From Agrobacterium vitis (GTDB lineage: Bacteria > Pseudomonadota > Alphaproteobacteria > Rhizobiales > Rhizobiaceae): 64,000 nucleotides of DNA. The stretch is from contig NZ_CP118262.1 in assembly GCF_013337045.2 (NCBI RefSeq), positions 62,001 through 126,000 of the forward strand, given 5' to 3'. A program made the position numbers and the translations under genes. The notes under the pieces are model-generated. The model saw nothing but the letters and a program-made list of their open reading frames with translations. It was not told the DNA's origin and searched no databases. Positions within the stretch are counted from its first letter, which is position 1, and each line of letters opens with the position of its first letter. Shown here piece after piece: positions 36,653-45,492 of this stretch.

Positions 36653-37555
36653 ATGAACGACTACAAGGCGCTGCGAATCTTTTTGATGGCTGCGGAAAAG
36701 CGCAACTTCGCGCAGGTCGCACGGGAACTGGATATGACGCCAGCGGCCGTGACGCGTGCGATTGCAGCGCTGGAGGACGATCTCGGCGTCCAGCTCTTTG
36801 TCCGCACGACCCGGCAGGTATCTCTGACGACCGACGGGGCAATCTATGCGGCGCAGATACAGCCCGCGTTCGAGGCGTTGGAGAACGCCCGAAAAGACGT
36901 GATGGACACCCACAAGACCGACCATGGCCGCCTGCGGATCAGTGCGCCCACATGGTTCGGCCAGCAGGTCCTGCCGCGTATCCTGTCCGGGTTCCGCGAA
37001 CGTTACCCAAAGATTAGCTTCGAAGTGTCCCTCGGTGATGGTCTGGTCAACATCATCGATGACGATTTCGATCTGGCGATCCGTATCTCGGCAGCACCCT
37101 CGGACAAGTTCACGATCTGGCGAAAAATCAGTGTGGTGAAGCGCATTCTCGTTGCGGCTCCGGGCAGCCGATTTGCCGATATGCAGCAGCCAAGCGAATT
37201 GACGCCGGATGATTGCCTTGCCTATAGCGGGCAGAGCAGGCGGGAAAACTGGGTGCTTTCTGACGGTAGCAGAAGCGCCATCATCTCAGCGGGCAGAGCG
37301 TTCAGCGCCAATAGTGGCGAGGTGCTGGCGAGAATGGCGGTAGAGGGCGCTGGCGTGGCGTTGCTTCCAACGTTTCATGTTGCGGCACATGTGCATTCAG
37401 GAAAACTCGTCCATATTTTACAGGGCTGGACGCCACCGGACCTGTGGTTGACGCTTTACTATCCACCCTATCAAGCGCTGCCGCCGCGAATTGCATCCTT
37501 CTCGAAGTTCTTCGAAGAGGAGGTTTCCAGCTTTATGGCTCAACGTGGGAGTTGA
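36653..37555 (+). CDS. LysR family transcriptional regulator
   Basis: A 300-residue LysR regulator of the CrgA-like group. The N-terminal helix-turn-helix is NFAQVARELDMTPAAVTRAI (about residues 18-37), followed by LGVQLFVRTTRQVSLTTDG. It is divergent from the isochorismatase-XapX-amidohydrolase operon. The AATTGCA motif in front of it also precedes the DoxX-MFS and alpha/beta hydrolase units, which suggests one small regulon. The inducer is unknown. Confidence 0.92.
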   Translation: MNDYKALRIFLMAAEKRNFAQVARELDMTPAAVTRAIAALEDDLGVQLFVRTTRQVSLTTDGAIYAAQIQPAFEALENARKDVMDTHKTDHGRLRISAPTWFGQQVLPRILSGFRERYPKISFEVSLGDGLVNIIDDDFDLAIRISAAPSDKFTIWRKISVVKRILVAAPGSRFADMQQPSELTPDDCLAYSGQSRRENWVLSDGSRSAIISAGRAFSANSGEVLARMAVEGAGVALLPTFHVAAHVHSGKLVHILQGWTPPDLWLTLYYPPYQALPPRIASFSKFFEEEVSSFMAQRGS

Positions 37556-37675
37556 GAACTTTCGCAAGCATAAGATCCCTTACAAACAATCCAAATTAGC
37601 TGTGCTGATGATGATGTCGTAGATCAGAACACGCCCCAGCCGGCGCATAAGAAGAAAATTCGACCCGCAGATGAC

Positions 37676-38113
37676 GCTGCCCGTGCTCCGTCTCGGCTTG
37701 CCGGGTTGGTTCTTGTTCGGCAGAAGCCTGGCAGCGCAAAGGGCGTGATGTTCATCACCATCGAGGACGAGACCGGGCTTGCGAACATCGTCGTCTGGCC
37801 TAGCCCATTTGAGAAGCGGCGACGCGTCATGCTCGGTGCATCGATGATGGCGATCCAGGGCAAGATCCAGAGGGAAGGAGAGGTGGTTCACCTCATTGCG
37901 CGGCAGCTCTATGACCTATCTAGCGATCTCTCATCTTTGTCGGACCGCGACGCCGAATTCCGGAACCCCAGCGGCAGAGGAGACGAGTTCGGACATGGGT
38001 CTCCCGGAGGAGGAGATGCGAGGGATCGTCCGAAGCCCAACAAGGTGCGCGACATCTTCATTCCTGATCTTCACATCGACAGTCTCAAGATCAAAAGCAG
38101 GAATTTCCAGTAG
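37676..38113 (+). pseudogene. dnaE2: 3' fragment of dnaE2 (error-prone DNA polymerase)
   Basis: GLVLVRQKPGSAKGVMFITI then EDETGLANIVVWP is the OB-fold near the C-terminus of DnaE2-type polymerases, which act in SOS mutagenesis with ImuA and ImuB. The fragment runs to the normal C-terminal end region (about 135 residues) but lacks the polymerase core of over 900 residues and has no proper start. It is therefore a leftover of a deleted gene. No imuA or imuB is nearby. Confidence 0.75.
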
Positions 38114-38251
38114 ATTGCTGGGTTATGTTATCAGGGTGAAGTTTCGCGCTGCTTCAAGGGCTCGGGCTTCTTCCCGTATCCGAGGAGACGCGCTGCTGGT
38201 TTGCTGTTAAATTCGGGCTTCGCATATCCCAAACAGCATAGGATTCGTACG

Positions 38252-38626
38252 ATGTTTACGCACGTGATGATCGGCAGCAATGATCTGGAGAGATCGAAAG
38301 CTTTCTACGACGCCACCTTCCATGCCCTTGGCGGCGGACCCGGTGAAATCGACGCCAGAGGGAGGATTGTCTACGTATATGGCGCAAGCAGACTAATGGT
38401 GACCACGCCGATTGATGGAAAACCCGCGACGGTCGCCAACGGTGGAACGATCGGTCTTGTCGCTCCGAGCCCTGCCCATGTGAAAGCATGGCACGACGCG
38501 GGGACAAGCCACGGAGGGAAGTCGATCGAGACACCGCCGTCAGAACGCGCGAATGGCTCATTCGTCGCCTATCTCCGTGATCCAGACGGAAACAAGCTAA
38601 CCGCACGGACGTTACCGTCGGCTTGA
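38252..38626 (+). CDS. VOC (glyoxalase-like) family protein
   Basis: A 124-residue protein of the vicinal oxygen chelate superfamily: MFTHVMIGSNDLERSKAFYD opens the first beta-alpha-beta unit and AYLRDPDGNKLTARTLP closes the second. Metal-ligand positions include His4. The ATG at 38252 is the family's start; upstream open sequence is unlike it. Members include isomerases, dioxygenases and resistance proteins, so function cannot be assigned. Confidence 0.85.
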   Translation: MFTHVMIGSNDLERSKAFYDATFHALGGGPGEIDARGRIVYVYGASRLMVTTPIDGKPATVANGGTIGLVAPSPAHVKAWHDAGTSHGGKSIETPPSERANGSFVAYLRDPDGNKLTARTLPSA

Positions 38627-38680
38627 GTTCGCTTTTTACGGCAAAGTCTCGTCATCGATGGAAACAGTCTGGAGTAACGG

Positions 38681-38827
38681 ATGCCGAAGCGTCGTGAGAA
38701 ATCGGACCTGCCTACTAAGATCTGTCCGGTCTGTAGCAGGTCGTTCTCATGGAGAAAAAAGTGGGAAAAGACCTGGGACAACGTGAAGTTTTGCTCGCAA
38801 CGATGTCGAGAGACGAAAGTAAGATAG
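38681..38827 (+). CDS. DUF2256 small zinc-finger-like protein
   Basis: A 48-residue protein starting [20 protein letters not shown], with Cys15, Cys18, Cys38 and Cys42 and a Trp-rich middle ([15 protein letters not shown]). This matches the DUF2256 family, often found beside photolyase or cryptochrome-like genes, though none is seen here. The four Cys likely bind zinc. Short but complete; it sits between two VOC genes. Confidence 0.8.
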   Translation: MPKRREKSDLPTKICPVCSRSFSWRKKWEKTWDNVKFCSQRCRETKVR

Positions 38828-38889
38828 TAAGGCTATTGAGCCGTCGTTAGATCGGGCAGACGTAACTGGTAGATATGTGAGGATTAAAA

Positions 38890-39366
38890 ATGGCCGAAGA
38901 TGCCGGCGTGATAGCTGTGGACCACACGGGATTCTCGGTCGCCTCGTTGGAGGAGGCGATCCAGTTCTGGACTGAGGCGATGGGTTTCGACCTTGCTCGC
39001 CGAGGAGAGATGGGTGGGGAGTTCCTACGGGACGCCACGGGGGTTGACGATCCGCGCTGCCGAATGGCGCTGGTGACGGCTCCAAATGGCTACCCTATCG
39101 AGCTGCTCGAATATTCGACAGGCCGTACGCTGGGCCAGACACCCCATAGCGCTGGTGCGATCGGCGCCGCGCACATTGCCTTCACGGTTACAGATATTCG
39201 CACGGCGATTGCGCGGGTTGAGAGGGCAGGGTGGGCAGTGAAGGGTTCGCCGCAGCCAATACCGGCCGGACCCCGACGCGGAACAATGGTCGCGTACATC
39301 TCTGGCCCGGATGGTATCACCATAGAGCTGATGCAGCATCCTGTTCAACATTCCCGCGTCGTGTAA
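38890..39366 (+). CDS. VOC (lactoylglutathione lyase-like) family protein
   Basis: A 158-residue vicinal oxygen chelate protein. VDHTGFSVASLEEAIQFWTE and HIAFTVTDIRTAIARVERAG are the two halves, with metal-binding candidates His14 and the Glu in ITIELMQHP. An ATG at 38890 is well placed. It is more like methylmalonyl-CoA epimerase/glyoxalase-type members than the VOC protein at 38252. Substrate unknown. Confidence 0.86.
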   Translation: MAEDAGVIAVDHTGFSVASLEEAIQFWTEAMGFDLARRGEMGGEFLRDATGVDDPRCRMALVTAPNGYPIELLEYSTGRTLGQTPHSAGAIGAAHIAFTVTDIRTAIARVERAGWAVKGSPQPIPAGPRRGTMVAYISGPDGITIELMQHPVQHSRVV

Positions 39367-39547
39367 CGCCCTAGTCCGGGAAAGCTGAACCTTGTGCAGG
39401 TCTTCCTACATTGACCAAGAGCCCCAAAGGTCGTCTCGAAACTGCAAAGTTCATGGCCGGATTGCGCCGATACTGTTGAAAAAGTCGGCGTTGCTGTCGG
39501 TGCGAAGTTCTGATTCACTCCTTGTAGGGATTTAGGAGGATGTGCCG

Positions 39548-39990
39548 ATGATGGGCGAGCGGACGGTAGCGCAGGAAGCGCTGTTTTACGGGTTCAGCAT
39601 CGAGCGGCACGTCCCGGCGAACCATCTTCTTCGGTCTATCGACCGCTTCGTCGATCTGTCTGGCCTTCGGACTCACTTACGCCCTTTCTACAGCGAGATC
39701 GGGCGGCCCTCGATTGATCCAGAACTGATGATCCGCATGCTGATCGTTGGTTACTGCTTCGGCATTCGGTCAGAGCGTCGGCTATGTGAGGAGGTACATC
39801 TGAACCTCGCCTATCGCTGGTTTTGCGGGCTCGGGCTTGAAGGCGATGTCCCGGATCATTCAACTTTCTCCAAGAACCGGCATGGCCGCTTCCGCGATAG
39901 TGACTTGCTGCGCGAGCTGTTTGAGACGACGGTCAGGCGTTGCATCGAAGAGGGCCTTGTCGGTGGCGAAGGCTTCGCCGTCGATGCGTG
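39548..39990 (+). pseudogene. IS1182-type transposase gene cut by an IS30 insertion
   Basis: MMGERTVAQEALFYGFSIER, then HLLRSIDRFVDLSGLRTHL, then MIRMLIVGYCFGIRSERRLC and VPDHSTFSKNRHGRF, are the N-terminal part of an IS1182/IS5-type transposase. The frame reads normally up to GGEGFAVDA, where the IS30 end begins. The catalytic part is not found on the other side of the IS30 element, so the 3' half is deleted. Confidence 0.8.
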
Positions 39991-41104
39991 TGAGTTCACG
40001 CTGAAGCGCGACCTGCGTGGCTTTCAAGCTAGCTGGCATGTCGCGTCTACGCGAGTAGTTTCTTGCGGAAGACCTCAGCCGGTGTTCGGTAGCCGAGGCA
40101 TTTACGCGGCGTCTGATTGAGTTGATTGCAGATCTTGATCAGATCGGCATCGGCTACGGACAAGGGGTCGACGTCCCTGGAAAGCCATTTCCGCGCTCGC
40201 CTGTTGGTGTTTTCGACCGTTCCTTTTTGCCAGGGCGACTGAGGGTCACAAAACCATGTTTGCGTGCCTATACCAGCCTGAAGGTACGGCCAATCAGTGA
40301 ATTCCGTGACTCGGTCGAATGTCATTGATCGGCGGGCGAGGTGAGGGAGGCTCCTCAACGCCTGGATGATGCCATCCATGACCGGGCGGGACTGGCGATC
40401 ATTGTTGCGCAACAAGATCGTAAAGCGGCTCACCCGCTCAACAAGCGATGTCACGTTGGCCTTGCCGAACTTCTTCCGGAACTGAATCAGATCGCATTCC
40501 CAATGTCCGAACTGCTTGCGTTCAGCAACGACATTCGGACGATGCAGAATGTTGAGTTCCGGGCCAAACCTTTGACCATGCTTACGTCTTGCATGTCGTG
40601 GTCGTCGCTTAGCTCGATGCTCCGGCAGGTGACGCCACAGCTTGATGGCATGACCGTCGGCCGAGTATGCGAACTTGTAAATTGTCTCGTGACTGACAAA
40701 GATCGGATGCTGTTCCAGCCGCATGCGACCGGCGATCTGCTGGGGCGACCAACCATGCATGATCCGGTCGATCACAGACTGCCTCACATTCGCAAAGCGC
40801 GCCAGCTTCCGCAGCTTGGCCCGCCGTTCGCAAGCCATGTCATGCGCCGTGACGCAGTAATAGCCATTGAGGTCCGGGACCACCTCATCGATAAACGTAT
40901 TCCGCTTGATTTCACGAAAGATCGTCGAGCGATGGCGACCGAGTGTCTCGGCGATCATCTCAATACTCTGGCCCGCCATACGCCAGCGAGCGATCTTACG
41001 GCGTTCGTCCAAGTCGATATGGGAGTAGGTGCGTTTCATTGCAGCTTCCTTGCAAACGATAAACCTTTGTTATCTATTGCAAGTCGCACTTCATCCTTGA
41101 ACCC
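39990..41104 (-). mobile_element. IS30-family insertion sequence
   Basis: Inverted repeats of about 25 bp: the left end has gttcacgctgaagcgcgacctgc-like sequence and the right end read inward has gttcaaggatgaagtgcgacttgc-like sequence. A complete transposase gene lies inside. It is inserted in the IS1182-type transposase gene. A fragment of a related copy lies at 27709-27809. Confidence 0.82.
40047..41039 (-). CDS. IS30 family transposase
   Basis: A 330-residue transposase. YSHIDLDERRKIARWRMAGQ then IEMIAETLGRHRSTIFREIK is the N-terminal helix-turn-helix of the family. The DDE domain includes HWECDLIQF (first Asp), MTFDRVTEF (second Asp) and KGTVENTNRRARKWL (Glu). The second motif usually reads D-N-G-x-E-F and is altered to D-R-V-T-E-F here. 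The gene is full length. Confidence 0.92.
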   Translation of the reverse strand: MKRTYSHIDLDERRKIARWRMAGQSIEMIAETLGRHRSTIFREIKRNTFIDEVVPDLNGYYCVTAHDMACERRAKLRKLARFANVRQSVIDRIMHGWSPQQIAGRMRLEQHPIFVSHETIYKFAYSADGHAIKLWRHLPEHRAKRRPRHARRKHGQRFGPELNILHRPNVVAERKQFGHWECDLIQFRKKFGKANVTSLVERVSRFTILLRNNDRQSRPVMDGIIQALRSLPHLARRSMTFDRVTEFTDWPYLQAGIGTQTWFCDPQSPWQKGTVENTNRRARKWLSRDVDPLSVADADLIKICNQLNQTPRKCLGYRTPAEVFRKKLLA

Positions 41105-41139
41105 ACCCGCTGACGGTTAAAAATTTAATAATCAGAATT

Positions 41140-41247
41140 ATGGAATTTATCTTGGCAGTTATTATGGGGGTATGTGCAATGGGAATCTCCGTAGCCATCG
41201 TCGAACACAAAAAAACCTACTCCTGCATCCGGGAACTATCACTCTGA
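41140..41247 (+). CDS. Possible 35-residue membrane peptide
   Basis: Reads MEFILAVIMGVCAMGISVAI then VEHKKTYSCIRELSL, one hydrophobic helix with a basic tail. Its last bases overlap the convergent binding-protein gene. There is no clear ribosome-binding site. It may be a real small protein or a leftover next to the IS30 element. Confidence 0.25.
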   Translation: MEFILAVIMGVCAMGISVAIVEHKKTYSCIRELSL

Positions 41248-42078
41248 TACCAGATCCGCCCCAAACCATTTCAAGCTTAGCGCTTTCAGCGTGCCGTCAA
41301 CCTTTAGAGATTTGATTGCAGCGTTGAGTTGCTCAGTTAGTTCATTGTCCTGCTTTCGCAATCCGATCCCGACACCGGGCCCGAACACGCCACCGGAGAT
41401 CTGAGGGCCATAAAGGGTCATTGCGTCGCCCTCTTTCGTTTCCAGAAAAATCTTCCAGACCGAGTAATCCGCTAATCCCGCATCAATCCGCCCGGCAATC
41501 AGGTCAAGATTGAGACTATCCTGCTTATCATAGGTGCGGACATCAACGGCCTCCCCCAGATAGTCGCGGACAAAGGCTTCGGCATTTGTGGAACTCTGGA
41601 CCCCTATGATTTTCTCTTGAAGATTGGCCTTCAGGACCTTCAAAGACTGGCTATCTTTCACTCCCATGGATGAGAGTGAAAGACGTGCTGTGCCGTCCAT
41701 CTCTGGAAGCTTAAGCGCCTTTGCGACGACAAAATAGTTGGAGGTAAGGGCATAAGGCTCCGAAAACCCGATGATGGCTTTTCGCTTATCAGTGATCGAC
41801 ATGCCGGCCATGATTGCATCGACTTTGCCAACCGTCAGCGCGGGAATGATGCCGTCCCATGCTTGTGTGACAAACTCGCATCTGAGTTTGGCGCGCTCGC
41901 AGATCGCCTTGCCGGCATCGACATCAAATCCTATGGCATTTCCGGATGGATCGACTGCGTTCCAGGGTGGAAACGCGCCTTCGGTGGCAATCTTGATCAG
42001 TCGCGGTTCATCAGCCACAGCCGGTCCGGCGATCGCAAGGATGGAAAGCAATATGAGTGGCAATCTGCATATATTCAT
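41239..42078 (-). CDS. Amino-acid ABC transporter substrate-binding protein
   Basis: A 279-residue periplasmic binding protein (SBP_bac_3) with a signal peptide ending near AVA (residues 1-22). IATEGAFPPWN, GFDVDAGKAICERAKLRCEF and WDGIIPALTVGKVDAIMAGM are hallmarks of the Lys/Arg/ornithine or octopine/nopaline-binding group. Last gene of a minus-strand operon after two permeases and a racemase-like gene. The ligand is probably a basic or opine-type amino compound, though this is only a family-level guess. Confidence 0.9.
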   Translation of the reverse strand: MNICRLPLILLSILAIAGPAVADEPRLIKIATEGAFPPWNAVDPSGNAIGFDVDAGKAICERAKLRCEFVTQAWDGIIPALTVGKVDAIMAGMSITDKRKAIIGFSEPYALTSNYFVVAKALKLPEMDGTARLSLSSMGVKDSQSLKVLKANLQEKIIGVQSSTNAEAFVRDYLGEAVDVRTYDKQDSLNLDLIAGRIDAGLADYSVWKIFLETKEGDAMTLYGPQISGGVFGPGVGIGLRKQDNELTEQLNAAIKSLKVDGTLKALSLKWFGADLVSE

Positions 42079-42102
42079 TGTTTGTTCCGGTTTTTTGTTG
42101 AT

Positions 42103-43260
42103 TCAGAGATAGCGTCGAGGGACGTGGTCCCGTAGATCGGCATAGAGGCCGACAGCATCTGTGCCCCAGATGGCGCAGACTTCGTCGTGAGTGATCATCT
42201 CCGGTCCCTGTCGACCGAGAAGAATGACCTCGTCTCCCGTTCTGGCGTTCGGGATACCGGTCAGATCAATGCGAATATGTTCAAGATGCGCCGGCGCCAG
42301 CAGTCGGGCACGCCTGCCGTGAACCAGACCAACAGCGCCTTCTGGAATATGCCGGGGCAAACCGTCTCCCCAGCCCATACCAATAACGCCGAGGATCATA
42401 TCCGTCTTGTAACCTGGGATTTCCGGCACTGGCCCAAGGGATGGGTCGAGGCGCTTGACACAAGCAAGGCTCGTGGAAATAGTTTTAAGGGCTGGACGCA
42501 ACTCGACTGCGCGCGCGCGCAATGAAGGGCCGCCGATCCCCACGAACAGCGCTCCTGGATCAACAGCGTCGAAATCCATTTCGGGATGGTTCAAGACACC
42601 GTCGGTGCTTGACATCATCACAATCGGCGGACGGATTCCCTGATTGTCAAGATCAGTGATAATGCCGACCAGGCGTTGATATTGCGCGTCGGCGTCGGTG
42701 GACTGCACCGTCGGGAGCTCACTCATGTGAGCGTACATACCCTCAACTCGGACAGTGGGATCTGCCATTGCCGCAGCGACCAGCTTCCTGGCACCCGCAG
42801 GTGTGACCCCGGCCCGAAAAAACCCGAGATCCAGTTTGATGAACACTCGCAAGGTGTTGACGACAGCAGACCATTGTTGGAGTTCATCGAGGCTCGATAT
42901 ACTGACGATGAGATCAAGGCTTTCCACCATGGCGGCCCCCACAGGTGTGACGCCGGGATATAGAAGGATCGGGTTCGAGACCCCCGCGCGCCGGATGGCT
43001 AAAGCATCCAGCATGGAGGCAACCGCGAAGCCGTCAATGTTCTCACAGGCCAGGGCCGCAGCGACCGGACCGGCGCCACAGCCATAGGCATTGCGTTTCA
43101 GGCAGGCAAAGACCTTGACATGGGCGGACAAATGTCCGCGCAGCTGACGATAATTATGCCGGATTGCGCCGAGATCAATATCATACCAGCTGCCGCGCAA
43201 AGCGGCCTCGCTCACCCCATAAAGTGGATCATTCGATGCAGGGAACATGCGACCGTTCAT
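42103..43260 (-). CDS. Alanine racemase-like fold-type III PLP enzyme
   Basis: A 385-residue protein of the alanine racemase family. The N-terminal barrel has WYDIDLGAIRHNYRQLR and the PLP Lys in CLKRNAYGCG (about residue 54). The C-terminal domain carries GMGWGDGLPRH where alanine racemases usually have a G-Y-x-D-G motif, so the Tyr is a Trp, and the usual S-Y-G-x-T-Y catalytic motif is not evident. The start overlaps the end of the permease gene by 4 bp. It probably epimerises the imported amino acid; D-alanine supply for cell wall seems less likely given the operon. Confidence 0.82.
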   Translation of the reverse strand: MNGRMFPASNDPLYGVSEAALRGSWYDIDLGAIRHNYRQLRGHLSAHVKVFACLKRNAYGCGAGPVAAALACENIDGFAVASMLDALAIRRAGVSNPILLYPGVTPVGAAMVESLDLIVSISSLDELQQWSAVVNTLRVFIKLDLGFFRAGVTPAGARKLVAAAMADPTVRVEGMYAHMSELPTVQSTDADAQYQRLVGIITDLDNQGIRPPIVMMSSTDGVLNHPEMDFDAVDPGALFVGIGGPSLRARAVELRPALKTISTSLACVKRLDPSLGPVPEIPGYKTDMILGVIGMGWGDGLPRHIPEGAVGLVHGRRARLLAPAHLEHIRIDLTGIPNARTGDEVILLGRQGPEMITHDEVCAIWGTDAVGLYADLRDHVPRRYL

Positions 43261-44015
43261 TGTGACGCCCTTTCTTTCGTCGAGAGTGGGGGTGTAACGT
43301 TGGTCAGTGCTTTGTATTCATTCACCTCAGAACTACGCTTTTCCTGGTTGGCCAGATGTCGCTCCAGGCAAGCAAAGATATGAACAAGAACCAGGGTCAG
43401 TCCAAGGTAGACCAGGGCCGCCGACACAAAGACTTCGTATGGCGAAAAGGTTTGGGCGACGAGCTTTCGGGCCGTTCCGGTCAACTCCATGAGCGTGATC
43501 GTGCTGGCGAGAGAACTTGCCTTCAGCATCAGAACGACCTCATTTCCATAAGCGGGGAAGGATAGACGCAAGGCATTGGGAAAAATGATCCGCCTCATGC
43601 GCAACAGGGCCGACATGCCGAGCGCCTTTGCCGCTTCCACTTCTCCTTGCGGAACAGCACGAATTCCACCCGCCAAGATTTCGGTCGCGTAGGCCGCGTG
43701 GTTGAGTGAAAAGGCGATGAGGGCGCAGCCATAGGGGTCGCGCAAGACAATCCAGGCAGGGCTCGCTCGAAGCCAGCCGATCTGGCTCGCACCATAGTAA
43801 ATCAGGAAAAGCTGGACCAGCAGTGGCGTGCCCCGAAACAGGAAAGTGTAGAACTGAACGGGCGTGGAGACGACCAATGACGGAGATGCACGCAGCAAGG
43901 ACAAAGGCACCGCAATCAGAAATCCGGCCACAACGGCCGTGACCGTCAATTCTGCTGTCAGCAATGCGCCACCAAGCAGATGCGGCAGAACCTCAAGGAT
44001 GAGAGTGATGTTCAT
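43257..44015 (-). CDS. Amino-acid ABC transporter permease (HisM family)
   Basis: A 252-residue permease with about five transmembrane helices and the EAA loop VEAAKALGMSALLRMRRIIF. The N-terminal half LLGGALLTAELTVTAVVAGF is typical of HisM/OccM proteins. It lies 10 bp after its partner permease gene and overlaps the racemase-like gene. Confidence 0.92.
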   Translation of the reverse strand: MNITLILEVLPHLLGGALLTAELTVTAVVAGFLIAVPLSLLRASPSLVVSTPVQFYTFLFRGTPLLVQLFLIYYGASQIGWLRASPAWIVLRDPYGCALIAFSLNHAAYATEILAGGIRAVPQGEVEAAKALGMSALLRMRRIIFPNALRLSFPAYGNEVVLMLKASSLASTITLMELTGTARKLVAQTFSPYEVFVSAALVYLGLTLVLVHIFACLERHLANQEKRSSEVNEYKALTNVTPPLSTKERASQ

Positions 44016-44024
44016 GATGATTTC

Positions 44025-44711
44025 CTATCGGCTCAGACCACGGCTTGCTCGCCGCTCAAGCAGCGTCAAAACCACCAAAGATACTGAGGTGAACAGCAGA
44101 TAGAGGCAGGCGGCAACCAGATAGAACCTGAGAGGATCGTGGGTCACTCCAGCCGCGACACCAGTCTTGCGCATGAGATCCTCCAGCCCGACCACGGAAA
44201 TGAGAGCCGTGTCCTTGAGCAAGGTGAGCCAGAGATTGCCAAGACCCGGCAAGGCGTAGCGCCACATCTGCGGCAGGACGATCAAATGCCAGAGAGCAAA
44301 GCGAGACAGACCAAGGGCGCAAGCGGCCTCAATTTGTCCCCGTGGCACTGCCAGGATTGCGGCCCTGAAGACTTCAGTCGCATAGGCACCGAACACGATG
44401 GTCAGGGCAAACACGCCGGCTGCAAACGCATTGACCTCGACATAGCGCCCGAACATCGCCGTCAGGGCAACAGTTCCCCCGAAATACAAGATGAGAATGA
44501 TCAGGAGTTCAGGAATGCCCCTGATGATTGTCGTGTAGGCTTGCGCCAGACGACGAAGCAGCGGCAAGCGGCTGCACTTTGCTGCTGCCCCGGACAGGCC
44601 GACAAAGATCCCCACAGGGAGGGTTGTTAATGCTGTCTGAAGCGTCGTGACGGCACCTGCCGCGATTTGCGCTCCAAACCCTTGCAGGCCAAGCTCTTGC
44701 AGAGATATCAT
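44025..44711 (-). CDS. Amino-acid ABC transporter permease (HisQ family)
   Basis: A 228-residue permease with the EAA loop IEAACALGLSRFALWHLIVL and the IIRGIPELLIILILYFG segment of the HisQ/OccQ group. Its start codon at 44711 is only 6 bp from the tip of the Tn3-family transposon, so its native ribosome-binding site and promoter have been replaced. No ATP-binding protein gene is found on either side of this operon. Confidence 0.9.
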   Translation of the reverse strand: MISLQELGLQGFGAQIAAGAVTTLQTALTTLPVGIFVGLSGAAAKCSRLPLLRRLAQAYTTIIRGIPELLIILILYFGGTVALTAMFGRYVEVNAFAAGVFALTIVFGAYATEVFRAAILAVPRGQIEAACALGLSRFALWHLIVLPQMWRYALPGLGNLWLTLLKDTALISVVGLEDLMRKTGVAAGVTHDPLRFYLVAACLYLLFTSVSLVVLTLLERRASRGLSR

Positions 44712-44773
44712 CGGATGGGCTTCACGACACGAAAGTGGCGAATCTGTCCGACTTTTAAGAACGTATCCGGAAC

Positions 44774-45355
44774 TCAGGTTGGTTTGACCGTGGATGTCGT
44801 TGCTTTTTCGGCCTTGAGAGCTTCGTAGAGGGCGGTTTTCCCGATTTTCACGCGGGCCGCGGCTTCCCGGACGTTCAAACCGGCCGCCAGATGCTGGCGG
44901 GCTTTGGCAAGTTTGTCCGGGGTTACGACGACTTGTCGGCCACCGCGTCGGCCGCGTTCCTCTGCGGCTTGCAGACCGGCACGTGTTCGTTCCCGGATCA
45001 GATCGCGCTCGAACTGTGCCAGCGCGCCGAACAGGTGGAAGACCAGGCGACCGCCGGATGTCGTGGTGTCGATGTTTTCGGTGATGGATCGGAAGCCGAC
45101 GCCTTTGGCCTCCAGTTCGGTGATGATCTCGATGAGGTGCTTCATCAACCGGCCGAGGCGGTCGAGCTTCCAGACTGTGAGCGTGTCGCCGTCGCGAACG
45201 TAGCGGATCGCCTCCGCCAATCCGAGTCGGTCAGTCTTCGTGCCGGATGCCTTATCCTCGAACAGCCTTTCACAACCTGCTTTGCGCAAAGCGTCGAGTT
45301 GCAGGGCGGTGTCCTGGTCGCCGGTGGAGACCCTTGCATAGCCGATAGCGGTCAT
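44774..45355 (-). CDS. tnpR: Tn3-family resolvase (serine recombinase)
   Basis: A 193-residue serine recombinase. Catalytic Ser10 is in GYARVSTGDQD, and FHLFGALAQFERDLIRERT is the conserved E-helix region. The C-terminal helix-turn-helix is LNVREAAARVKIGKTALYEA. It resolves cointegrates at the res site in the gap before tnpA, from which it is divergently transcribed. Full length and intact. Confidence 0.95.
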   Translation of the reverse strand: MTAIGYARVSTGDQDTALQLDALRKAGCERLFEDKASGTKTDRLGLAEAIRYVRDGDTLTVWKLDRLGRLMKHLIEIITELEAKGVGFRSITENIDTTTSGGRLVFHLFGALAQFERDLIRERTRAGLQAAEERGRRGGRQVVVTPDKLAKARQHLAAGLNVREAAARVKIGKTALYEALKAEKATTSTVKPT

Positions 45356-45492
45356 GAGACGTGGTTTGTCCGATTTGCCGTTTCATGACAAGGTTTGCGG
45401 ACAAGAACTGTGGATGCCGCGAAACGTTCGTTTGTCGGACACGCATTTTCCGTTTCGCTGCACTCTCCGCGGCGAAACGGGAAGATCAGAGA
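45356..45492. promoter_or_regulatory. Probable res site and divergent promoter region of the Tn3-type element
   Basis: The 137 bp between resolvase and transposase starts contains repeated, partly inverted boxes (tttgtccgatttgcc, tttgcggacaag, tttgtcggacacg, and ccgtttcgctgc with cggcgaaacgg). This is the layout expected of resolvase subsites. Subsite boundaries are inferred by eye. Confidence 0.55.
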
